Below are positions 14,988 to 23,685 of a stretch of DNA of 32,396 nt, piece after piece (the stretch's first letter is position 1; each line of letters opens with the position of its first letter). Made by a program: the position numbers and the translations under genes. The DNA comes from Verrucomicrobiaceae bacterium (GTDB taxonomy: Bacteria; Verrucomicrobiota; Verrucomicrobiia; Verrucomicrobiales; DEV007). Where the stretch lies: positions 1 through 32,396 of the forward strand of contig JAAYAT010000071.1 in NCBI GenBank assembly GCA_012719225.1, in the 5' to 3' direction. The notes under the pieces were generated by a model. It did no database searches. It saw nothing but the letters and a program-made list of their open reading frames with translations, and was not told the origin of the DNA.

Positions 14988-16358
14988 ATGAAACGCTTTT
15001 TCTCCCTTTTCCTCGCCCTCGCCGGGGTCGCGGCGACCCTCCCGGCCAACACCGCCAGCGCCGCTCCCGCGAAGGACAAACACGTCATCCTCGTCAGCAT
15101 CGACGGGTTTCCCGCCTACCTCTGGCACGATCCCACCCTGGCGGTGCCGAACCTGCGCGAACTGGCGGCGAAGGGGGCCTCGGCCAAGGCCCTCACGGTG
15201 AGCAATCCCTCCATCACCTGGATCAATCACACCACTCTCATCACCGGGGTCGAACCGAGAAAACACGGCGTGCTTTTCAACGGGCTCCTCGTCAGAAAAG
15301 ACGGCGTTCCGCCCGTGATCGAGCAGTGGGCCGACAAGTCGCGCATGGTCTTCGCCCCCACCCTCTACGACATCGCCCACGAGGCCGGTCTCACCACCGC
15401 CGAATCCGACTGGGTCGCGATCACCAATCCGGGCACGATCCACTGGAGCTTCGCCGAATTGCCCCAATCCGACGGCGCCGTCGTCAAGGAAATGATCGCC
15501 GACGGAGTCGCCACCGAAGAGGAGATCGGCTGGATGCAAAGAGGTCCGAACCGGAAAGGGGTCCACTTTCTCGACTCGATGTGGACCCGCGCGGCGATTC
15601 ACATGTGGGAAACCCACCAACCCAACCTGCTCCTCTATCACACCCTCAACACCGACTCCACCCACCACCGCTACGGACCGCGCAGCGGGCCGGGCTACAC
15701 CGCGCTGGAACTCGCCGACCGCCTCCTCGGCGATCTCATCGACGCGGTGGATCGCAGCGGATTGCGCGACAAAACGACCATCGTCGTGACCACCGATCAC
15801 GGATTCAAAAAGGTGAACAAATTCGTCCGGCCCAACGTCGCCCTGAAAAAAGCCGGACTCGCCCGCGGTCTCGGCCCGACGATCTCCTCGTGCGACGCCT
15901 ACGTCATGACCCAGGGCGGCATGGCGTTCGCCTACGTCACCAACGCGGCCCGACGCGCCGAACTGCTCCCGCAGCTGAAGGAAATGTTCTCCACCATGGA
16001 GGGCATCGCCGAAGTCATCGACGGGGAGGACGGCCCACGCCTCGGGATGCCGAAACCGGAGGAAAACCCCGGGATGGGCGATCTCGTTCTCTACGCCGCC
16101 GACGGCTACGCCTTTCGCGGGGATGCCACCGGCGAGGAGGTCGTCACTCCCGCCGTGAACTACGCGGGCACTCACGGCTATCGCAGCAGCGACCCCGAAC
16201 TCGACGGGATTTTTGTCGCCAACGGACCGGACATCCAACCCGGCGTCGTGCTGGAGAGAGTCCGCAATCTCGACGTCGCACCGACCCTCGCGAAGATCTT
16301 GGGCCTGACCTTGCCCGAAGTCGACGGGCGCGTCCTCGACGAGATTCTCAAAAAATAA
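14988..16358 (+). CDS. Secreted alkaline-phosphatase-superfamily phosphodiesterase
   Basis: The 456-residue protein has a signal peptide (MKRFFSLFLALAGVAATLPA, cleavage near ASA). Its two-metal site is that of nucleotide pyrophosphatase/phosphodiesterases: Asp39 in VSIDGF, the nucleophile Thr77 in NPSITWINHTT, Asp223 and His227 in NTDSTHHRYG, Asp270 and His271 in TTDHGF, and His396 in AGTHGY. All expected ligands are visible, so the enzyme should be active on phosphodiesters or pyrophosphates in the periplasm; the substrate is unknown. The gene is divergent from the second sigma-54 regulator and convergent with the APH/AAA gene, whose stop lies only 13 bases away. No promoter was assigned. 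Confidence 0.9.
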   Translation: MKRFFSLFLALAGVAATLPANTASAAPAKDKHVILVSIDGFPAYLWHDPTLAVPNLRELAAKGASAKALTVSNPSITWINHTTLITGVEPRKHGVLFNGLLVRKDGVPPVIEQWADKSRMVFAPTLYDIAHEAGLTTAESDWVAITNPGTIHWSFAELPQSDGAVVKEMIADGVATEEEIGWMQRGPNRKGVHFLDSMWTRAAIHMWETHQPNLLLYHTLNTDSTHHRYGPRSGPGYTALELADRLLGDLIDAVDRSGLRDKTTIVVTTDHGFKKVNKFVRPNVALKKAGLARGLGPTISSCDAYVMTQGGMAFAYVTNAARRAELLPQLKEMFSTMEGIAEVIDGEDGPRLGMPKPEENPGMGDLVLYAADGYAFRGDATGEEVVTPAVNYAGTHGYRSSDPELDGIFVANGPDIQPGVVLERVRNLDVAPTLAKILGLTLPEVDGRVLDEILKK

Positions 16359-16371
16359 GCCGCGGCCCCGC

Positions 16372-17943
16372 TCACCGCCCCCGGGCGAGGCGGATCAGAA
16401 TCTCCTCCACCGCTGCGTCCGTCCCGGTCTCGCCCGAGACGGAGAGGAGCCGATCCGCCTCCTCTTCCCCGGGCGGTTCGAAGGCGGATTTCAATTTTTC
16501 GTACACCGCCAGATCCGCGTCGCTGACGCTGGCGGGATCGTCGGCGCGGGCCGCGAGACGCCGCCGCACGACGCGCTCATCCGTCTCGATCCGGACGATC
16601 GCGAGCTTGGCTCCGGCCGCTTTCGCCGCCGTGAACACCTGACTCCGCTCCTCCCGCGCGCGGAAATTCGCATCGAGAATGACCAGCCCGCTCCCGGAGG
16701 TGAGGTCCTCCGCACGCCGACGGAGTTCCGCGTAGGTCCACCGGGAAAAATCGGCCGTGTAGCCGTCCGACGCGAGGGTTTCCGTCGGCGCCACCCCCGC
16801 GAGTTCCTTGCGGATGCGGTCACTCGCGAGAATGGGCCAGCCCCGACGCGAGACCTCGGCGAGAGCGGCGGCGAGATGCGATTTTCCCGACGCGGGTGGC
16901 CCGCAGAAAAGCAGCCACCATGGTCCGTCCTCCTCGATCGCCGACACCGCCGCGAGGCGCAGGTAGGTCGCGGCGGTCGCGGCGGCGGCTTCCCGTTTGT
17001 CGGCGGGCTGTTCGGCTTCACCGGCCTCGATCGCCGAGACCTTCGCCCGCACCATCGCCCGGTAGCGCACCAGCATGGGCAACAGGGCGATCATTTTCTC
17101 ATCGCCGGTGGCCGAGAGAACCGCCTCCCGATACACCGCCGACAATTCCCCGTGACCGCGAAAACGCAAATCCATGAGGAGGAAAGCGTGCTCCGTCGCC
17201 GTGTCCCCGCAGCGAAAGGCGGGGGTGAACTCGATGCAGTCGTAGATCGCGAGCGGATCCCCCAGGCAGATGTTGCGGGCATGGAGATCCCCGTGGCCGT
17301 CGACGATGTGACCGGCGGCAGCCCGCTCCCGCATCCGGGGAAGATGTTTCTCAAAATCGCAGCGGGTCCGTTCTTCGAGAAAGGCGTGAAGCGAGCCTGA
17401 CAACACACCGTCAGGCCCGGTCATCGCCCGGGTTTCCTCGAAATTGGCGAGGGCGAATTTGTAAAGTTTGTCAGGATCTCCCCAGGCCCGCACCTCCTCC
17501 CCGCGTCGCGCCTCCGCGTGGAAGGCAACGACCTGCCGGGCGATCTCCCGGATTTCCGGAGCCGTCACCCGATTCTCGCGGAGCAGCACGTCGAGCATAC
17601 GGTCGGCGGGGAGTCGCCGCATCCTCAGGCAGTGGTCGATCACTTCGCCCTCCCCTTCCCCGAGGTGGAGGGTGCCCTCGTGGTCCCGTCGCAGGGGCAG
17701 GACATCGAGATAGATCCCGGGACAAAGGCGGCGATTGAGCCGCAGCTCTTCCTCACAAAAATACCGTCGCTGCTCCAGAGTGGAAAAATCGGCGAAGGGC
17801 AAACGGATCGATTTTTTGAATTTGTAGGCAAAATCACCGGCGAGACAGACCACCGAAAGATGGGTCTGCACGATCTCGAATCCCTCCTGACCGTCGGGAA
17901 AGAGATCGGGATCGTCGAGGGAGTCGAGTTGCGAGGGATCCAT
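16372..17943 (-). CDS. Bifunctional APH-like kinase and AAA P-loop kinase
   Basis: The 523-residue protein joins two kinase-like modules. The N-terminal half resembles aminoglycoside/choline phosphotransferases, with the catalytic loop HGDLHARN (217-224) and metal-binding IYDCIEF a little later. The C-terminal part is a P-loop (AAA_33 type) with Walker A GPPASGKS (348-355), a TYAELRRRAEDL segment and ILDANFRAREER, as in zeta-toxin or polynucleotide-kinase-like enzymes. This fusion is a widespread conserved family (COG2187 plus COG0645) with no settled substrate; it should not be read as drug resistance. The ATG at 17943 follows the upstream TGA after a single base, so translation is coupled to the methyltransferase-like gene. 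A TTG at 17967 is a less likely start. Confidence 0.87.
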   Translation of the reverse strand: MDPSQLDSLDDPDLFPDGQEGFEIVQTHLSVVCLAGDFAYKFKKSIRLPFADFSTLEQRRYFCEEELRLNRRLCPGIYLDVLPLRRDHEGTLHLGEGEGEVIDHCLRMRRLPADRMLDVLLRENRVTAPEIREIARQVVAFHAEARRGEEVRAWGDPDKLYKFALANFEETRAMTGPDGVLSGSLHAFLEERTRCDFEKHLPRMRERAAAGHIVDGHGDLHARNICLGDPLAIYDCIEFTPAFRCGDTATEHAFLLMDLRFRGHGELSAVYREAVLSATGDEKMIALLPMLVRYRAMVRAKVSAIEAGEAEQPADKREAAAATAATYLRLAAVSAIEEDGPWWLLFCGPPASGKSHLAAALAEVSRRGWPILASDRIRKELAGVAPTETLASDGYTADFSRWTYAELRRRAEDLTSGSGLVILDANFRAREERSQVFTAAKAAGAKLAIVRIETDERVVRRRLAARADDPASVSDADLAVYEKLKSAFEPPGEEEADRLLSVSGETGTDAAVEEILIRLARGR

Positions 17944-17944
17944 C

Positions 17945-18700
17945 TCAGAGCTTGGCGGTGCGGGCAAGATACACCGTACTGGCCGATTCGCGATCCTGAA
18001 GCGGATTCGGAAAAGTCACGACGTGTGATTCGCAAGAGGCGAACACATCTCCGAGCGCCTGGAGGAACCCCTCTTCCGGCGCGTCGTCGGACCAGAGGGC
18101 GAACACCCCGCCGGGATGAATTTTCGCGGCGAGAATCCGCAGGCCCTCGGCGCGGTAGAAGCGGCCGTGCCGCTCGTGGAGGAGATTCGCGGGCGAATGA
18201 TCGATGTCGAGAAGCACGGCGTGGAAAAGGCGGGCGGGATGGTCCGGGTCAAAGCCGGGCTCGCTCGCGGGCGCGAGGGCCAGGCGAAAAAAATCACCGT
18301 GGACGAAACGACAACGCGGATCCGCGACGAGACCGGGACCGAGCGGAACCAGGCCCTTTTCGTGCCACTCGATGACCGGCTCGAGAATATCGACGACATG
18401 CAGCGAGGCGACGCTGTCGTGTTCCAGCGCAGCCCGCGCGGTGTAGCCGAGTCCGAGACCACCGACGACCACATCGAGAGCCGCCGCGCCGGGGAAGGAC
18501 TCGGAGGCCGCCGCGAGTCCGAGCCGGGAGAGCGCCTTTTCCACCTCGGTGAAGAGACTCGACATCAGATAGGCGTCGCCCAGGAGGATCTCGTGAATCT
18601 CGAGATGACCGAGCGAGCGGAGGATACGGCGGCGCAGGATGAGATCACCCAGCGGCGTCTTGCGGTAGTCGAGTTCTTCAAAGAGCGGGGAAGGAGGCAT
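17945..18700 (-). CDS. Spermidine-synthase-like methyltransferase-fold protein
   Basis: The 251-residue protein shows a SAM-type Rossmann fold: GGLGLGYTARAAL (about 80-92) is the nucleotide-binding loop. HVVDILEPVIEWH supplies the acidic residue after the second strand, and FHAVLLDIDHSP gives the DxDH motif at the position of the polyamine-synthase catalytic Asp. The opening YRKTPLGDLILRRR resembles spermidine-synthase-like proteins. True spermidine synthases need further Asp and Tyr residues that cannot be confirmed here, so a methyltransferase or aminopropyltransferase of unknown substrate is the safest name. The ATG at 18700 has AGGAGG (GGAGG) nearby. Its stop lies one base before the APH/AAA start. 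Confidence 0.82.
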   Translation of the reverse strand: MPPSPLFEELDYRKTPLGDLILRRRILRSLGHLEIHEILLGDAYLMSSLFTEVEKALSRLGLAAASESFPGAAALDVVVGGLGLGYTARAALEHDSVASLHVVDILEPVIEWHEKGLVPLGPGLVADPRCRFVHGDFFRLALAPASEPGFDPDHPARLFHAVLLDIDHSPANLLHERHGRFYRAEGLRILAAKIHPGGVFALWSDDAPEEGFLQALGDVFASCESHVVTFPNPLQDRESASTVYLARTAKL

Positions 18701-18751
18701 CGGATACGGGTAGCCCGCGATCCGGGCAAAAGCCACCCGCTATCGAAATCT

Positions 18752-20353
18752 CTACAGGACGGAAAAATCGGCGAATGCCAGGTAGATGACGAGAACGAAC
18801 AGCACGATTCCCAGGCCGATCGGGCGGGCCCATTTCCAGGGAGTGAGATCGACGTCACCGGTGTATTTGTGTTCCCAGTCCCGCTCCCGCGGACGGATTT
18901 TGCTCATGAGAAACTGGAAGAGCATCAGCGCGGCGAAGACGATTCCGAGAAAATGGAAATCGTGGACCTCTTTCGCCCATTCGGAAAAGGGCGGCACGAA
19001 ATACCCGAGAATGAGGATGCCGCAGCCGCCCGCGAGGGACAGGTTCGCGGCGAGAGCGTCGGCCCGTTTGAAAAGGAATCCGGCGAGAACCACGGCGAAG
19101 ATGGGGATGAAATACAGCCCGTTCATCTTTTGCAGATACCCGAAAATGCTCTCTTGTCCGGCGAGAAGCGGAGCGGTGGACATGGAGGCGATGGCGAGGA
19201 GGGTCCCGACGAGTTTTCCGTTTTGGATCACCTTGGCATCGTCGACCGCACCCCGGGGGAAGAGATTCTGATAGACGCCGAGTGAGAAGAGGGTCGCGGT
19301 GGAGTTGAGCGCCGAGTTGAAGGAACTGAGGATGGCCCCCACCATCACCGCGGCGAAGAAACCGGCCAGCCACGAAGGCAGCACGTCGCTCACGAGGGTG
19401 CCGTAGGCGTGATCCGGCCGGAACCCCTCGCGATCCGCGTAGAGATGGAAGGCGATGATGCCGGGCAGCACCAGGACGAGAGGGGCCAGCACCTTGAAAA
19501 TCCCGGCGATGAGAACGCCCCGCTGCCCCTCGGCGAGGCTGGAGGCCCCGAAGGTGCGCTGGATGATCTGCTGGTTGGTCGTCCAGTAGAACAGGTTGAG
19601 GAGCAGCACGCCGGTGAAGAGGGTGGAGAAAGGGACCGAGGAAGTGTCGGAACCGATGGAGTTGAATTTCTCGGGATGGGCTTCCGCGAGCGTCCGGAGG
19701 CCCTCCAGCATCCCGCCATCGCCCACTGCGTTGAGTCCGAGGACGAGGATCACGACCCCGCCGACGAGGAGCCCGAAACCATTGATCGTATCCGACACCG
19801 CGACGGTGCGGAGACCGCCGAAGATGGCGTAGATCGAACCGACAATCCCGATGAACCAGACCATGATCCAGAGCAGGGCCGTCTCGCTTTCGATTCCGGT
19901 CAGGGATTTGAGGTCGAGGATTCCCATGAGACCGATCGCCCCGGTGTAGAGAATGATGGGCAGCAGGATCGCGGCGTAGGCGAGGATGAAGATGAAACTC
20001 GTGATCGCTCTGGTCCGCGCATCGAAGCGCAGTTCGAGAAATTGCGGGATCGTGGCGATGCCGCTGCGAAGATATTTCGGGAGAAAATACAAGGCCATCA
20101 GGACCAGGGAGGCCCCGGCGATCACCTCCCAGGCCATCACCGCGATGCCGTCGGTGAAGGCGGCTCCGTTCAGCCCCACGAGCTGTTCGGTGGAGAGGTT
20201 TGTCAGGAGGAGTGATCCGGCGATGTAGCCTCCGGTGAGGGTGCGTCCGGCGAGGAAATAGCCGGTCGAGGTGCCGTGGTCATCCTTCCGAGTGAGAATC
20301 CAGGTGATCACCCCGACGAGGGCGGTGAAGAAGAGGAAGGTGAAAATGGTCAT
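18752..20353 (-). CDS. Sodium:solute symporter (SSS/SGLT family)
   Basis: The 533-residue protein is very hydrophobic, with roughly 14 predicted helices. It carries SSS/SLC5 hallmarks: YFLAGRTLTGGYIAGSLL at the N-terminus, ATIPQFLELRFDARTR after the second or third helix, and a central FKVLAPLVLVLPGIIAF region. GAILSSFNSALNSTATLFS is the sodium-site helix. The C-terminal half matches sugar transporters of the vSGLT type more than proline or pantothenate carriers. It is preceded 44 bases upstream by a secreted galactose mutarotase, which would supply the preferred anomer, so a hexose such as galactose or glucose is the likely cargo. That substrate call is inference. Confidence 0.92.
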   Translation of the reverse strand: MTIFTFLFFTALVGVITWILTRKDDHGTSTGYFLAGRTLTGGYIAGSLLLTNLSTEQLVGLNGAAFTDGIAVMAWEVIAGASLVLMALYFLPKYLRSGIATIPQFLELRFDARTRAITSFIFILAYAAILLPIILYTGAIGLMGILDLKSLTGIESETALLWIMVWFIGIVGSIYAIFGGLRTVAVSDTINGFGLLVGGVVILVLGLNAVGDGGMLEGLRTLAEAHPEKFNSIGSDTSSVPFSTLFTGVLLLNLFYWTTNQQIIQRTFGASSLAEGQRGVLIAGIFKVLAPLVLVLPGIIAFHLYADREGFRPDHAYGTLVSDVLPSWLAGFFAAVMVGAILSSFNSALNSTATLFSLGVYQNLFPRGAVDDAKVIQNGKLVGTLLAIASMSTAPLLAGQESIFGYLQKMNGLYFIPIFAVVLAGFLFKRADALAANLSLAGGCGILILGYFVPPFSEWAKEVHDFHFLGIVFAALMLFQFLMSKIRPRERDWEHKYTGDVDLTPWKWARPIGLGIVLFVLVIYLAFADFSVL

Positions 20354-20397
20354 GAATCACAGGCAAAAACGAAAGCGGAAAAAGCGAAGGCCGCGGC

Positions 20398-21537
20398 TCA
20401 CTCCACCGAGAAGGCGTGAACCATGCGGTGGTGATAGGTTTCACCGGGACGGAGCACGGCGCTGGGGGCGTCCGGCTGGTTGGGAGCGTCGGGATGGTTT
20501 TCGGTCTCAAGACAGAGGGCGCTGCGGCGCGGATACCGGACACCGCCCTTGCCGGTGCCGCCGTCGAGAAAATTGCCACTGTAGAACTGCACGGCGGGTT
20601 GGTTGGTGGAGAGTGTCAGGGTCCGGCCGCTCCCGGGGTCGCGCAGCTTCGCCGCTTTGACGAGTGAGTCGTCGCCTGCGGTGCCGTTGAGAACCCAGGC
20701 GTGGTCGTAGCCGCCGCCGAGGACGAGCGCCTCGAAGTCGGTCCCGATCCGCTCCCCGATGAGAGTGGCTTTGGTGAAATCCATCGGCGTGCCCGCCACC
20801 GCCGCTTTTTCCCCGGTGGGAATCATGCCGGCGTCGGTGGGGAGATAGTGATCGGCGTAGAGTGTCAGTTCGTGGTCGTGGATCGAGGACTCGGGGTCGC
20901 CGCTGAGATTCCAGTAGCTGTGATGGACGATGTTGATCACCGTGGGGGCCTCGGTGGTTGCGGTGACGTCCCAGATTAGTTCGTTGTTGTCGGTCAGGGA
21001 ATAGGTGACCGCCACGGTGAGTTCGCCGGGGTAGCCTTCCTCCCCGTCGGCGCTTAGGTAGGTGAGCCGGACCGCGTCGTCGCCGTCGGTTTTCACCGCC
21101 TCGCTCTTCCAGAGTTTTTTGCTGAATCCCTCGACACCGCCGTGGAGGGCGCACGGCACGCCACCGGGTTCGTTGTTGGTGGCGAGACGGTATTCTTTTC
21201 CATCGAGGGAGAATTTCCCGCCGGCGATGCGATTGCCGAAGCGACCCACCGTCGCGCCGAAGTAGGCGGAATCGCCGAGCCAGCCTTCGAGAGTGTCGTG
21301 GCCGTGGGTGATGTCGGCAAGTTTTCCGTCTTTGTCAGGCACTTTCAGGGAAACGAGGATGGCACCGTAGTCGATGATTTCCGCCTCCATTCCCGAAGCA
21401 TTCGTCAGGGTGTGAAGTTTCACTTCGCGGCCGTCGGACAGTTTTCCATAGACGGACGTGGTGAGACCGGCCGAGGCGGGAGAGGAGGAGAGGGCGCTCA
21501 TCGCGATCAGGGGGAATAAAAGGCGGAGGGGATTCAT
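20398..21537 (-). CDS. galM: Secreted aldose 1-epimerase (galactose mutarotase)
   Basis: The 379-residue protein begins with a signal peptide (LLFPLIAMSALSSSPASA), so it works outside the cytoplasm. It then matches the GalM family: GRFGNRIAGG, ALHGGVEGFSKKLW with its His, NIVHHSYWNLSG with the catalytic His, and CLETENHPDAPN with the catalytic Glu near the end. It interconverts alpha and beta anomers of galactose or related hexoses. The length is typical for extracellular members. The ATG at 21537 is chosen because the signal peptide starts there; the frame stays open upstream but is arginine/proline-rich noise. It lies upstream of the sodium:solute symporter gene on the same strand, consistent with a sugar-uptake operon. 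Confidence 0.93.
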   Translation of the reverse strand: MNPLRLLFPLIAMSALSSSPASAGLTTSVYGKLSDGREVKLHTLTNASGMEAEIIDYGAILVSLKVPDKDGKLADITHGHDTLEGWLGDSAYFGATVGRFGNRIAGGKFSLDGKEYRLATNNEPGGVPCALHGGVEGFSKKLWKSEAVKTDGDDAVRLTYLSADGEEGYPGELTVAVTYSLTDNNELIWDVTATTEAPTVINIVHHSYWNLSGDPESSIHDHELTLYADHYLPTDAGMIPTGEKAAVAGTPMDFTKATLIGERIGTDFEALVLGGGYDHAWVLNGTAGDDSLVKAAKLRDPGSGRTLTLSTNQPAVQFYSGNFLDGGTGKGGVRYPRRSALCLETENHPDAPNQPDAPSAVLRPGETYHHRMVHAFSVE

Positions 21538-21644
21538 GGAAGGGCGATCATTGAACAGCAAAAGCGGGAAAAAGGTCAACGGCGCATCGTCCGCGATCCC
21601 GCCGGACGATCCATCCGCCTCGCGCGGGGGCGGTGGGATCGGGA

Positions 21645-22151
21645 CTACGGGGATTCCGGGAGATGTTTCAGAAACGCCTCGCCCGCTCCGTCGACTTCCA
21701 GATAGTCCGGCGAGGCGCTGCGCGAGGTCACCGGCGAGAGCGCCCGGAAGAGACCGGAAACCGCCATCGCCACACCCCCGATCCCCGCCGCGAAGAGACT
21801 GCGGCTGGCGATTCCCGTGACCAGCATGAGCCCGCCGATGGCGAGGACGGACCAGGTCAGGGCCACCGCGACGCGGTGGTTGTCCAGAGGCTTCCGGCTC
21901 AGCCCCACTTCGAGGCGGGGGCGTCTCCCGAACCAGGTCAGCGGATTGGCGGGATTTCGCAGCGCGATCTCCACGGTTTTGACCGCCGGACGACCGGTCT
22001 TGATGCAGTATTCGCACGGAAGGGAGGCCCCGTTCAGCACGATGAGAGAACGCCCCTTGCGGTAGCTCGCCATGTACGGCGCTGCGGCGGGCGGCACCGG
22101 CTCGAGCGTCCGCGCGGACTCCGGCGACGAAGGGGGTTGGGCTGAGCTCAT
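21645..22151 (-). CDS. Unknown membrane protein with CxxC motif
   Basis: The 168-residue protein has a proline/serine-rich N-terminus (1-25). A PCEYCIKTGRPAVKT segment (about 47-61) follows, whose CxxC could bind a metal or form a disulfide. Two closely spaced hydrophobic helices run from about residue 97 to 140 (VALTWSVLAIGGLMLVTGIA, then FAAGIGGVAMAVSGLF). The C-terminus is soluble (SASPDYLEVDGAGEAFLKHLPES). The CxxC-containing part, with basic RRPRLEVGLSRKPL after it, probably lies in the cytoplasm. No known family was recognised. The gene is upstream of galM on the same strand with a 107-base gap, and divergent from the RND adaptor gene. Confidence 0.7.
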   Translation of the reverse strand: MSSAQPPSSPESARTLEPVPPAAAPYMASYRKGRSLIVLNGASLPCEYCIKTGRPAVKTVEIALRNPANPLTWFGRRPRLEVGLSRKPLDNHRVAVALTWSVLAIGGLMLVTGIASRSLFAAGIGGVAMAVSGLFRALSPVTSRSASPDYLEVDGAGEAFLKHLPESP

Positions 22152-22407
22152 GAGACGGTTGAGTCGGTTCGGCGGGTGGGTGGCTTCACCATACCCGAAC
22201 CCGGCCGCTCGAAAAAGTCCCTGATCGAGTCCTCTCATTCGTCTCCTCCCGAGCGGAAGATGGCGTGGGATGGCTCGCCCCGACCCCGCCCCTTCCTTTT
22301 TCGGGAGGATTCGCCGGAGAGCGCACGACTTGCTTTCCCCCTGAAAACGGCGAACTTTCCCTCCATTTTCCTTCTTTTCGCACGCAAAAAATCCCCCTTT
22401 CCTCTCC

Positions 22408-23673
22408 ATGAAACGATTTCTGCGTGCCACCCTGCCCCTCTTCATTCTGGGGGTCTGCGGGTTCCTCGCCTGGTGGTTCATCGCCCACCGTCCGGAACTG
22501 GCGACGATGGAAATCCCTCCCCCGGTCGTGAGGGTGGAGGCCACCGCCTTGAAAAAAACGAGTTTCCCCGTGGTCGTCCAGTCCCAGGGCACGGTGCAAC
22601 CACGGACCCAGAGCAGTCTCCTCCCCGAGGTCTCGGCGAAGGTGGTCGAGCTGAGTCCCTCCTTCCGCCCCGGCGGTTTTTTTGACCAGGGCGAAGTGCT
22701 CCTGCGGCTCGATCCGGTGGACTACGAAACCGCGATCGTCATCGCCAAGGCCACGCTCGCCCAGGCCGAGGTGACGCTTGCCGAGGAAAAAACCAAGGCC
22801 GATCAAGCGAGGGCGAACTGGCGCACCCTCGGCAAAACCGGGGAACCCAGCGCCCTCGCCCTGCGGCTGCCCCAAGTCGCCAAGGCGGAGGCCGATGTCG
22901 CCTCGGCCAAGGCCCAGATCGCCAAGGCCGAGCGCGATCTCGAACGCACCGTCATCCGGGCCCCCTACGACGGGCAGGTCCTCGAACAGCTCGTCGATGT
23001 CGGCCAGTACGTCACCGAGGGCACCTCGCTGGGGAGGATTTTCGCGGTCGATTACGTCGAGATCCGCCTGCCGCTGCCGGAGCGGGAAATGCGTTTTCTG
23101 AATCTGCCCGAGCGCTTCCGCGACGGCGAGGTCTCCGCCCCGAACGCGCCGGTTCGTTTGCAATCCCGCATCGACGGCGAAGCGGTCGTCTGGACGGGCG
23201 AAATCGTGCGGGTCGAGAGCCGGATCGACGAGGCCACCCGTCAGGTCACCGCGGTCGCCCAGGTCGACGATCCCTACGCCCGGCGCGGAACGGACCGCCC
23301 TCCCCTGAAGATCGGCCAGTTTCTCGAGGCGGGGATCCAGGGAGAAACCCTCAGCAATGTCTTCATCATCCCGCGCCGGGCGGTGCGCGCCGGCAACGAA
23401 ATTCTCCTCATCACCGAAGGGAACAAGCTCAGCCGCCGGACGGTGGATCCGCTCATCAGCGACGAAAATCAGATCGTGATTGCCGCGGATGCCCCGCGCT
23501 CTCCCGCCGAGGGCGACATCCTCTGTCTCACCCCCATTCCCTTCGCCGCCGAGGGGGCCACCGTCCTGCCGACGATAGACGGCGCTCTGGAGAATCCGTT
23601 GGGAAACCGTCCCGAAAGCAGCGGTGCGGGCACCGTCGGCGCTCCCCCCGCCCGCGAGAAATCCTCTTCGTAA
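22408..23673 (+). CDS. RND efflux periplasmic adaptor (HlyD/AcrA type)
   Basis: The 421-residue protein has an N-terminal anchor or signal (LPLFILGVCGFLAWWFI). Then come a lipoyl half-motif (SQGTVQPRTQSSLLPEVSAKVV), the FFDQGEVLLRLDPVDYE strand and a long coiled-coil hairpin rich in Ala/Lys/Glu (about 115-175). The second lipoyl half follows (TVIRAPYDGQVLEQLVDVGQYV), then a beta-barrel and a membrane-proximal domain. It bridges an RND pump to an outer-membrane channel. It ends 12 bases before the pump's ATG, so the two are one operon; no TolC-like gene is in view. The ATG at 22408 has no clear ribosome binding site, only pyrimidines. Substrate unknown. Confidence 0.92.
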   Translation: MKRFLRATLPLFILGVCGFLAWWFIAHRPELATMEIPPPVVRVEATALKKTSFPVVVQSQGTVQPRTQSSLLPEVSAKVVELSPSFRPGGFFDQGEVLLRLDPVDYETAIVIAKATLAQAEVTLAEEKTKADQARANWRTLGKTGEPSALALRLPQVAKAEADVASAKAQIAKAERDLERTVIRAPYDGQVLEQLVDVGQYVTEGTSLGRIFAVDYVEIRLPLPEREMRFLNLPERFRDGEVSAPNAPVRLQSRIDGEAVVWTGEIVRVESRIDEATRQVTAVAQVDDPYARRGTDRPPLKIGQFLEAGIQGETLSNVFIIPRRAVRAGNEILLITEGNKLSRRTVDPLISDENQIVIAADAPRSPAEGDILCLTPIPFAAEGATVLPTIDGALENPLGNRPESSGAGTVGAPPAREKSSS

Positions 23674-23685
23674 GATGTGTCGTCC

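Noticed and set aside
16372-17943. Aminoglycoside resistance gene reading of the APH-like domain
   Set aside because: The fusion with a P-loop kinase is a widespread housekeeping-type family and there is no evidence for drug modification.
18350-18372. TGGCACG with a GC 10 bases later on the minus strand
   Set aside because: It lies within the methyltransferase-like coding region and lacks the TGC part of the -12 element.
21550-21579. TTGACC-N18-TTCAAT before galM
   Set aside because: The spacing is long and transcription would begin about five bases before the ATG, so it was not listed as a promoter.
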